A stretch of 64,000 nucleotides of DNA from Heliocidaris tuberculata (taxonomy: Eukaryota; Echinodermata; Echinoidea; Camarodonta; Echinometridae): NCBI GenBank assembly GCA_025618425.1, contig CM046836.1, positions 18,887,243-18,951,242 of the forward strand, read 5' to 3'. The translations under genes and the position numbers were made by a program. Positions 1 through 11,200 of this stretch are shown here, piece after piece. The notes under the pieces are model-generated. The model saw only the letters and a list, made by a program, of their open reading frames with translations. It was not told the origin of the DNA and searched no databases. Numbering within the stretch: position 1 is the first letter of the stretch; each line of letters starts with the position of its first letter.

Positions 1-117
1 ATTATGATAATTTTGGGTTGTTGTATAGAGCTCATGCCTGTCGTGCATGATGCTTCAAGGACTCTGTTTTATTATCTTGGCTATGGCATGGCTGCTGTTA
101 CAGTGAATTACAATATG

Positions 118-1267
118 AATCCAATACTTTGTTATTAAAGCTTGTAACACTTCAGTACACCGTCACAAGGCTTATTGAAGTCTCTACTGGGATATCATGC
201 CGGTACCTGGTATCCAATGGCTTAGTCTCCTTGAGGATGTTATCCAGAGGTGGTCTTCAGGGGTTCCTTGGATTTAAAGCAGATTTAATGTCTACAAAAG
301 GTGTAATCATTGACTTAGCGGTTACTGGACTATGATATTGATATTTTCATTCAGTTTTCTTGATTGTGCACTTAAGATGAAGTAAAACACTCTTCCGAGA
401 GAGACCTTCCCTGGAGCCCCTCCCTGCTGCACTGCCTGAGATGGAGTTTGCCCTCATACTTTCCCTCCATTATCAGTAAGAATGTTTAGGAAGGCCATGA
501 TAGTGGTCTAAATGTTAGTTGGTGTCATTTTTATCACTTTGGATCTGGACACCTGCCATAAGGTCCTTCACAAATGGGTACTCTACTCTAGTGAAGCTTA
601 AATACTGTCTTTATCTTCATGTGTGCCATCAAGGTGGTAGCATTTTGCTCTGCAGCTGGTACCATTTAGTGAATGTGGTATAAACTTGGTTCCCAGTGTC
701 AGTTACATCAAGGCTTGTACCCACCATACCGAGGATAGTATCAAGAATATAAAAAAAGATGCAGTAAAAGTCTGTTTGGGATGTGTATCATACTAAAAGG
801 CTACATACTGTAATTAGCGGTGACCTGGCATCAGGGTCATAAAGTGACTAAACATCACCAACATGGCCTTCCTGTGCACTCTGGATGAGAATGTAGTCAA
901 AGAATAAGGGTGATACCCCTCTCAGGCAGTGCAACAGAGAAGGGCTCCAGGAAAGGTCTCTCCGGGAAGAGTGTTTTAAATCATCATTAGTGCCAAACTT
1001 TCATTAAAATAAACAGAAAACTGGGTTAAAATATCAATATGATAGTCCCATTACGACCTAAGTCAAGAACTACACCCTTTTACACATTGAATTTGCTTTA
1101 AATCCAAGGATCCCTTAAAGACTAGGTGAAAGTATCCCTGGACAAGATCCTCAAGGAGATTAAGCCATTGGATACCAGGTATTGGCATGATATCCCAGTA
1201 GAAACCTCTAGAAGCCTTTTGACAGTGTACTGAAGTGTTACAAGCTTTAATCTCAAAGGATTGGATT
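118..1267. repeat. Foldback (palindromic) element, about 1.15 kb
   Basis: The first 330 bases (about 118-450) reappear as a diverged reverse complement at about 930-1267; the outer ends start with AATCCAAT..CTTTG and match around AAAGCTTGTAACACTTCAG. Shorter matching blocks continue toward the centre near 690, so most of the unit can fold on itself. It lies in the DAGLB intron before exon 1552-1642. No transposase reading frame is visible; a non-autonomous foldback transposon is the best reading. Arm divergence is clear by eye, so it is not a recent hairpin. Confidence 0.75.
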
Positions 1268-1551
1268 AATGTTGATCGACAAAGTCAATGAATCACCAAG
1301 CGTACAAATCATAGTGAACATCGCAAAATTTGAAAAAAAAATTAAAAGAAAAATCACTTTTTCTATTGTTATGCAAATGAGACGAAACCAGAAACAGTAA
1401 TCATTTCAAGTGGTGTGCAAATAACTCCCCCAAAATGCAAAAAATCTTGAATTTTCCAAGGGTAATAAATCATTTTGATCACAGTTGTATGTATTAATCT
1501 TTAAGCTTCTTGAAACACCATTTATCATAACTTTTTCTCTTCTCACTTCAG

Positions 1552-2502
1552 ATGTCGTAGATGCTGTTTCTGTGTGAAGAAAGATGAGAATTCACAAATT
1601 GCATATGCTGAAGCTGCAGCTGTTTTTTCATCACTATTTCAAGTAAGTTATAGAAATTTAGATATAATTTAATCCAATGATATCACTTCCTCAGCTGAAT
1701 GTTATTTTTTTTGGGGGGGGGGAGGGGGGCGGGAATAAGTGGCGCATGAAACTTTGTTCATCAATACATACACAAAATTATTGATGGACATGTTTTGATG
1801 GTAAAAGTTTTTAAAAAAAAGTTTGTACAGTTGTACTTTTTGCTGATTGCAAGCTTGCAAAAAGCTTTATCACAACTTGCTTTTCGTTTGTGATCTCCTC
1901 AGGGTCTAGATCTAGTCCTTTTGGATATCTTATGCTTAATCTTATGTGTATTTTATAGGCCTCTTATGTCTGTAGTCTAATTATGTGTGGTACTAATGTA
2001 ATGTTTGGGGGATGTGAGGTTTTTAGGCTTACTGTTTGCAGATGGCAAGATCAAAAGTTCCAAAAGTCCACCTTTCGTTTGTAATTACCCAAGGGTCTAG
2101 ATGTAGTCCTGTCGGACATTGTAGCGGGTCTAATCCTGGTCCAAGTGGAACAGCAGAGGAGGATCCAGGATAGGATTCCCATGACGGCCTCCTGCAAGGA
2201 TCCTGGACCTGATGTCGCCTTGCCAACGGAACCAGTGGAGAGGAGCTTAGAGACCATCTGGCACTACTACCGGTACTCGATGGCTTCCAATGGCTGGCTT
2301 ATTCTAGTCAATGCAGATCTCAAATGCTGGCTCTGCAAGCTCTGCTGTGGTGGAAGGTAAACCCAATGACCAGTATCCATGAAAGCATACAAACTTCAGT
2401 CCAGGTTTAACCCTTTCGTGACAAGAATTATTTAAGGGCTAAATTAATAATTGTCCCCGCCGAACGAAGTTCGCGAGGGGACTATGAAACAGGCTCCGTT
2501 CG

Positions 2503-2559
<57 letters not shown>

Positions 2560-5500
2560 GTCCGTCCGTCCATCCGTCCGTCTGTCCGTGTGTGCTCAAA
2601 TGTTAGAAAATGCTACTTCTCCGTCATTTCTTGGCCGATTTTGATTCTGATTGTTTTATCTGATAGGGCTGGGTGGGGGCTTCCAAACTTCTACACAGAA
2701 TTTTGAAATTCATTAATTATGCAAATTTATGCAAATTTATTCAAAATTGACAAAAAATGCTACTTCTCCTCTATTTCACATCGGATTTTGATTCCGATTG
2801 TTTTATCTGATAGGGCTGGGTGGGGGCTAACAAACTTCTACACAGAATTTTGAAATTTATTAATTATGCAAATTTATGCAAATTTATTCAAAATTGACGA
2901 AAAATGCTACTTCTCCTCTATTTCACATCGGATTTTGATTCCGATTGTTTTATCTGATAGGGCTGGGTGGGGGCTTCCAAACTTCTACACAGAATTTTGA
3001 GATTCATTAATTATGCAAATTTATGCAAATTTATTCAAAATTAACGAAAAATGCTACTTCTCCTCTATTTCACATCGGATTTTGATTCCGATTGTTTTAT
3101 CTGATAGGGCTGGGTGGGGGCTTCCAAACTTCTACACAGAATTTTGAAATTCATTAATTATGCAAATTTATGCAAATTTATTCAAAATTGACGAAAAATG
3201 CTACTTCTCCTCTATTTCACTTCGGATTTTGATTCCGATTGTTTTATCTGATAGGGCTGGGTGGGGGCTTCCAAACTTCTACACAGAATTTTGAAATTCA
3301 TTATTCATGCAAATTTATGCAAATTTATTCAAAATGGCTGAAGGTTCATAATGTTTTCATGTTTTATATTTCAGTTGTATACATGCATTGTTGGTATTCT
3401 CTTCTTTCGCATGCAGTAACATTATTATTTTATTCACTAAAGTTTTTCACTGATTCACTGAAGTTTTAAGGTTCAGGCTAGTTAATTTCCACAGATCTGC
3501 AATTCCGGCGGGGACATTTATTACGCATTGCGTAATTTACTCATTCACTTGTTATTATTCAAATTGGCAACAATATTTTTGTTTTAGTGCTACATGGGTC
3601 TAATAATTATGTAATATCTCTGAAAACAATAACCATGGCTAGGAACTTTGTCAATAATTAGAACAAAATTACCAATTTTGATAAAATACAGTGATTTTGA
3701 TCCTCTCAGTATGTTGCCAATCTAAGGATTTTAAAGATTATTCTCCTTTAAAAAATTCCTGGCATCAAATACAATATGGTCATGCAACAAAAATGGACAT
3801 AATGTGTGCAGAAATTTTTTGCTCTTTCTATTCCTCTGGTATATTTTTTAGAGTTCTTGATCAAAAGTTATTGAGTCAAACCACAAAATGTGGTCAGTTG
3901 TCTCGAAAGGGTTAAACCTGACTAAGTGGATATAGAGTTAGTTCACTGATTTATGAAGCACAAATTGTCAACTTCCTCATCCCGTAGTTCTGTAACTAAA
4001 TGAATAAACAAGAATCATGTCCACATCATGCACATGAAATCAATTTTCTTATATTTATTTTTGGATTCATATTGTTACAGAATCAGGGTGATTTGGCACA
4101 TAAATCTGCAGACTAACTCAGTCCACCTTTATGGATATGAGCCAATAATGTCAGTTCAAATTAAACCTGATTTTATAGCCACCACCTGTACATAAAGACT
4201 ACCTGTCTGTGTAGGACATTCCACATGGATTTATTGTTTTCCATTACCGGTGCTAACCTGTATTAAATCTGTCTTATGGACCAACAGAATAAAGAACTGT
4301 CTGTGAAGACCAGTCTTCCTGAAGTGGTTTGTCTGTAATATTTCAATAACCCCCAAAATAAGACTTGTAAACAGTGATTTGAAGAGTGTTGTCAGGAAAT
4401 GAAAAGGATGCAAAATGTAAAAAAGGTCATTATTTTGGGCGGAAAGCTTTAGCCAGAAAACTACCCATTCATGGCTCTTTCCATCAAGACAACCAGCAAG
4501 TGGACGATTACACCCATGTGACTGACGCTTTGTGCTTGTAAATCATCTTCCAGGTGCTGTGCATGCATGAGACCATCTGAACATATTACAGGAGATAACT
4601 GCTGCCAGTGTAACACCACAGCTGTCAGGTCCTTAGCAGGGGCCGATGAAGAGGACCTGCTCTATGTCAGCTTCAAAAATAAAGTAAGAGAAACGAAAAT
4701 CGATTATAAGTTCCAGAACAGGCTTAGAAACCTGTGAATCAGAATCGTATGTTGGTCCAAATAACTGCTGGTAACAGTGATGGTTCTAATTACTACATGA
4801 CCAGAATCACATCTGGACAATTTCCCCCTTCTTATTACCATCCCCTTGACCACTATCCCCTTTTGGCAATTACCACCCCCGCCCTCCCCCTCCCCCAGAC
4901 AAGTATTTTCTACCCCACCCCCAAGACATCCACCCCTAGAGCGATTACCCCCTGTTGACAGTACTCTGGTTGACAGGGGTAATTGTCCAGTTGCCCTGGA
5001 ATCACTATCATGAAATATTTTCCCTAGAAATAGATTCCTATGGTAATATCTACTAGTTAGATACAAACTGAAACCAATGGACTTTGAAGTCAATTCTCCT
5101 AGGATTCTTTTTTTTTTTTTTTTTTACTTTATATAATAAGTGCCAATCTAAGCCTGGACAAATGTGCTTCAAAAATTTACTATGTAGCCATCAGATGAAT
5201 AAATATGACAACTTTTTCTTAGTGTTCAGGTTTGCATGATTAATCTGTGTGTGAATCGCACCAGAAAATTGTACTCTGAGAACTTTAAATTATCTTTTGG
5301 AATACAATTTTCCTCATTACAAATTTGAGTTTCCTTTCAAATGCAATGTGAGAACAATTTGTAAATAATACTTGTGAAATGTACTCATAGATCTGTGTAT
5401 TACCATAGCTACATAATTGAAACTTTTTTGAACAATTTCTTGCGGAATAGATTTTCCAGAGTCCATTCTTCGTTGTCCTGGATCATACACATAAATCTGT

Positions 5501-8248
5501 AGTCATCGCAATTAGAGGGACTCTCTCATTCAAGGTAAGAATAATAGAGTTGAAAGCATACATTGATTTTTCAAAATTGTTTGGCAGATATCAGTTATAT
5601 GTAGTCCAGGGATGGTATTCTGAGATTTATTTTATCTTGATTTTAGTGAAAAGATTTTGATTTGCCATAACATATTTCAAATTGCAACATTTCATTGGTG
5701 TTTGCGCAGATGAATTCCGCCTATGCAGCCACTTTTGCGCAGGCATTAAAAAATGATGCGCCATAAGCGTACATTTTGTTATGACAATTAAAATTATTTC
5801 ACTAAAATCAAGATAAAATGAATCTGAGAATATCACCCCTGAACACTAAGGCCCATACTCTGAACTCCGGTTTAACTTGCACTCCAGTCTAATTGAACCT
5901 GACTTAATCCACAAGTCCAGTCTAAATTTCTGTACAAAGTTAAACCACACTAGACTGGGGTTAAAGTTAAATCAGAGTTCAGAATGTGATTTCTTAAAAC
6001 TCTGGTTTAAAGGGCAGGTTTAGACTGGCTTTAAACAACACATAGACTGCGGTTTAAGTTAAACCGGAGTTCAGATCCTTTGAGAAGTTGTTGTCTGTCA
6101 TTACCAGAAGTCAAGATTATATTTAAAGTCAACATCTACTCTCTTTGTAGGACATGTTGACCGATGTGTCCGCGGATGCCGAGAGGTTGGACATTGAGGG
6201 GCATGAGATCTATGCCCATAGAGGGATCGTCAACAACTCCAAGTACATCCTAGGTAAACTGCGAGAGCTGAACCTTCTGGATGATGCATTCCGCAGGCAT
6301 CCAGTGAGTATATTCTTGGCTTACCCGCCCCATCTTGGGAGGTCCTCCCTGGCATCAAGGTGGTTTTAACTTGTGCAGAAAAATAATAGAAACTGTATCA
6401 TGCCCCTTGACTTTGCTCTGGGAATAGCACCGTTTTGAGGTTCCTTCGGGCAATAGTTTTAACCATGCCTCTCAATGTAGTCACTACTTGTATATTTTCC
6501 CTACATGAGCAACCAAGAACAGAGATGTTTTTTTATAATGAAAAGTTAGTTGACGTATCCAAAAGGTGTCTGCCTGTGACAGTATCGAAGTCTGTCGTTC
6601 AGACAGCTTCCTCGGGTAAAAAAACCGACAAAACTAACAGCTAAATTTGATTGGCCAGAAGGTATCTGAACCATAGACACTGAAACTGTCACAGGTAAAT
6701 ATCGTTTGGATGTTTCATAAAAATAATTTTCAGTGATTCAAATTATCAAGATGAACTTGTTCAACAATATATATTTGTATACTTCTCATAAGACTTTCAT
6801 TGGTTTTACTCTAGAACCCTATTTATATTTGGGTGTGATATCTTGAGCAGAGCAAAAGCATGAACAAATTGCTTTCTTTGTGGTCTTTGCGTTGTTTTAT
6901 CAGGTCACAGCCTTGGTGCAGGGGTGGTGGCCATCTTTTCTTTAAATGAAAATAGTGCTAACTTCTTTTGATTGTATTGTAACCAGGCATAATTAGCAAA
7001 ATGAAAGCCAAATATTGTGCAAACAACTTATGGAAACCAATGGAGTATTGGTACATTTATTTTGGTTTCTTTCTGCTGCAGGACTACAAGTTGGTCGTAT
7101 CAGGTCACAGCCTTGGTGCAGGAGTGGCGGCCATCTTGTCCATCCTCCTCCGAGAGCAGTACCCAGAAATCAAAGCATATGCCTTCTCACCCCCTGGTGG
7201 CCTTATCAAGTACGTCAAGTTTCTGTTCAGTTGTTTGTCTTTTTATACCCCCGCCAAACAAAGTTTGAAGGGGGTATATAGGAATCAGCATACAGTCGGG
7301 CGGGCAGGAGATCGGGCGGTCGGGCGGGCGGTCGGGTCGGGCGGTCGTTCTGTTGCAAATCTTGCGCATCGAACTACTTCCTCATTTTTCAAGCAATGCT
7401 CATGAAATTCGCCACACACATAGGTCTTGAGATGAAGATGTGCAAGACATATTTTCTTAATATGTTGGAAACTGCGATGCCATGGTAACGGCATATTGTG
7501 GCAATAAATCAGGTTGAAATCTTGTGGATCGAACTACTTCCTCATTTTTCGAGCAATGCTCATGAAATTTAGTACGCACATTTGTCTTGAAATGGAGATG
7601 TGCAAGACGTATTTTTGGAATGTTTCGGAAACTGCTTTTCCATAGTAATGGCATGGCAATGGCATACTATGGCAATAAATCAGTGGGAAATCTTGCGAAT
7701 CGAACTACTTCCTCATTTTACGAGCAATGCTCATGAAATTTGGCACACACATTTGTCTTGGGATGAAGATATGCAAGACCTATTTTTGGAATGTGTCGGA
7801 AACTGCATTGCCATGGTAACAACATATGGCAATAAAACGGGAAAATATTGCAGATCAAACCACTTCCTCATTTTTGGAGCAATGCTCAGGAAATTTGGCA
7901 CACGCATTGGGGGGGGGTATTAATTACCTTCAGTGATATTCTAGTTTTGTTTGGGGGAGGGTAGGAAATAATAAGGAAAGGCTTCCAAAAGAAACAGTAG
8001 ATCTTTGTATGAAATAGTTTTTGCATTCTTAGATATGCTAAGTATCCAAGGGGTGGCATATATCATAAGTGGGGAAGAGGTGTTCACCTTTTCTTGTTTT
8101 CTTAGGCCCGTATTCTGAACTAACTTCAGCTCCAGTGTAAGTTAAACCGGACTTAAATTACCCCTAGCTGCAGTCTGCATTTCTGTACAAAGTTACACCA
8201 CACTTATTATAATTATGGTCACTACCCCTGTAGTATGCACATCGTTTG

Positions 8249-8283
<35 letters not shown>

Positions 8284-11200
8284 CTCCTCTCCACCTCTCC
8301 TCTCTTTTTCTTTACTCTTCACATATGCAGCAACATTTACTATCCTTGTATTTTTCTCTTCCCTTGCTTTAATTTATGTTGTCTTATATTCTTTTTATTA
8401 TGTTCACCATACTATATACGTGTCGTAACAAGTTCTCAAATTATGGATTTATAATTGTATTATTATTCTGCCACTTTTTGGTAATCTATGTATATCTATA
8501 TTTTTTTCTGGTCAATATATTTACATGTTAAAAAAAATACGTTTGTCATTATTTCGAGGGATCCACATACTACAAGCTTTGCTTTTCAGTGGATCCCTCC
8601 ATTTCCACAGGTTTAACTTAAAAAAAAAAAAAAAAAAAAAAAAAAATACTATTATACTGGATGTCTATGTATACTTTCTATTTTATAACTTTAAACAATG
8701 TAAAATGTATTTTGTTATTGAATATTGAATTGTATATTTGATTTCTTGTTAAAATCACTGTTCTGTTGGAAATGAAACTGAAACTGAAACTGAAACTGAA
8801 ACTGAAACTGAAACTGAAACTTAAAGTCTAGACTGCACTAAAATTTAGGTTAAACCGGAGTTCAGAATGTTGATTATCTTAAACTCCATTAAAGGGCAGG
8901 TTTAGACTGGGTTTAAATAGCACTTAGACCGCGGTTTAAGTTAAACCGGAGTTTAGAATACGGGTCTTACTGTTTATAATTTTTTTTTCCACCACGTTGG
9001 TGCTATTTCAATTACTAGTTACTATTTTCTGTCTCTCTTTAATCATATATTATTTGTTGCATATATATAATTTTGTTTTCTTCTGTTTTGAATAATTTTA
9101 GATCACATTCATATATGCATTGTTTCTTTTACAAAAATACTTCTCATTGTTGGGCACATATGGTAATAACTGGATTCTACACTCTTGTTCCAACAAGAAT
9201 GAAATTGTTTTCATGAAATAAAATCTTCTTTCATGATTGTAAAGTTGATTTGTTTTTCTTATGCCTTTCTACATTCCCAGTGCTGAAGGAGTATTATACA
9301 CTCAGAGTTTTGTTACTGCCGTAGTACTAGGTGAAGATATAGTTCCAAGGTGAGTATTTGAGTCAAGAATATGTCATCAATTTCCTACTGTACATGTAGG
9401 TGAAAACTTTTGGGGCCACATATTGAGGAAGGCTTACCCTGGGCTCCGTTTCATAAAACTTATTCTCAATAACAACTGCCACATATCTATGACAAATTTG
9501 ACTCTCAGCCAATCAGATGCAAGTATTTTAGTAGCTTATAACTGTTATTGTATCTTGTCATAGATATCAAGTATTATGAAAAGGGGCCCTGGCTTGACAT
9601 TGTCCACAGTCCACTGATTCATAAAGTGTGCAGTGACAACCTGTACAAATTACTAAAAATCTGCCCCAAAATTATTAATGAAATTAAGTATGTCATGATT
9701 GATTCGGGAGCAGACCAAGGATTTTTTATTTAAAAAAAAAGGGGGGGGGGGCACAATTTCAAAAGGTCTTAGACAAGCAACACAACAACCAATATTTCAA
9801 GTGCCTTTTAGGAAATTGAAAATAAGAAGAGGGTGGGCAATTTTTTGGCAACTAACTTGTAAAAAGTGAAACTTAAAAAGGAAATGAAAAAAAAAAAATC
9901 TTGCTTAATGATGATGTCTAACATGAATCTCATACAATTTTATAAACTGTGAATAATGTAATATTGCATTTCTATATTTATCTTTTGTCCTTATTTTTAT
10001 TTGTGTTTTTACAGGATGAGCATGTGTACCCTTCAGCAGCTCAGGGATCAATTAATAGAAGTCATTAAGACCTGTCCAGTGCCTAAGGTAAAACACTCAT
10101 CTACTAGCAATGTTTCTCATCAGTCTTAACCCCTTGCATGCCATGGATGGCAAATCCCGCCCAAGAATTCAGTGTTGAACAGTGTGTTTGGACTAGGAAG
10201 GTCAAAATTATTTTTCCAGAAACAGCAACTGTTGGCTGTATAATGAAGATTATACCACTGAATATGTTTTATGCCCAATTAATGAATAAAACAGCATTTT
10301 AAGTAAAACGTTTCACCTTTGGAAGTTAAAATTTAAGACTTGGTCCCCAGAAAGGATTAAATTCCCCTTTGGAGCATCAGAAATTTGGTCTGAAGTTTTT
10401 AACTATTTCTAGTAACATTTGAAATATGGGTGCATTTTCAAAAGTGCAATCCTATTCATGTGGTGTTCCTAGGGTTTTCAGCATGGAAATGAAGAATGTG
10501 AAAGAGCTCACAAAATATTTTCTCACTATTTTCTCACATTCACTAGCACTCACTTGTCTCTTTAAAATTGCACTGCCTGATTGGACGAGGAATACCACTG
10601 TGAATTGAATTCAGTCGAGTTCTACTTTCAACATTTTCATTTCCCAGTACAGAGTCATCTTGCGTGGTCTTTGGTACACTTGCAAGGGTCTTCCAGAGAA
10701 CCTGCCATTATCCTATGATGAAATGGATAAGGAGGATAGGCTGCTTTAACAATCACCTGTACTTTTAGACAACGTGCCTAATAGAGACCACCTTTTTTGT
10801 CTCCCTTGAGCGGTCTTTATACACAGTTTTCACTTTAATATTATTATTCCGATTTCACCAATTTCATTTCCCAGTACCGAGTCATCCTGCGTGGTCTTTG
10901 GTACACTTGCAAGGGTCTTCCAGAGAACCTGACATTATCTGATGAAGATCACGAGGATGGGCTGTGCTGTAACCCCCGGGAACCCCTCCTTCCTGCCAGG
11001 CCTAGGGGGGCTGAGCAGAGACTTCTGGATAGTCCCATGGAGGAAGACCACGGAAATAGAGAAGGTAGGGGATGGGATGATATTGTCTGTTTTAAAAAAT
11101 GGAAACGTTTGCGACATGAAACTTTCGCGAATTGTAAACTACAGCCATTTTCACAGCAAGAAACTTTAACCATTTGCACAAAATTTTGTGATTTTGTCAA

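Noticed and set aside
2607..3340. CRISPR-like array of repeats
   Set aside because: Units are contiguous ~141 bp tandem repeats without unique spacers, in a eukaryotic intron.
4704..5093. 129-codon minus-strand frame
   Set aside because: Runs through the C-rich inverted-end repeat at 4813-4990 on the opposite strand of a DAGLB intron; Gly-rich by composition only.
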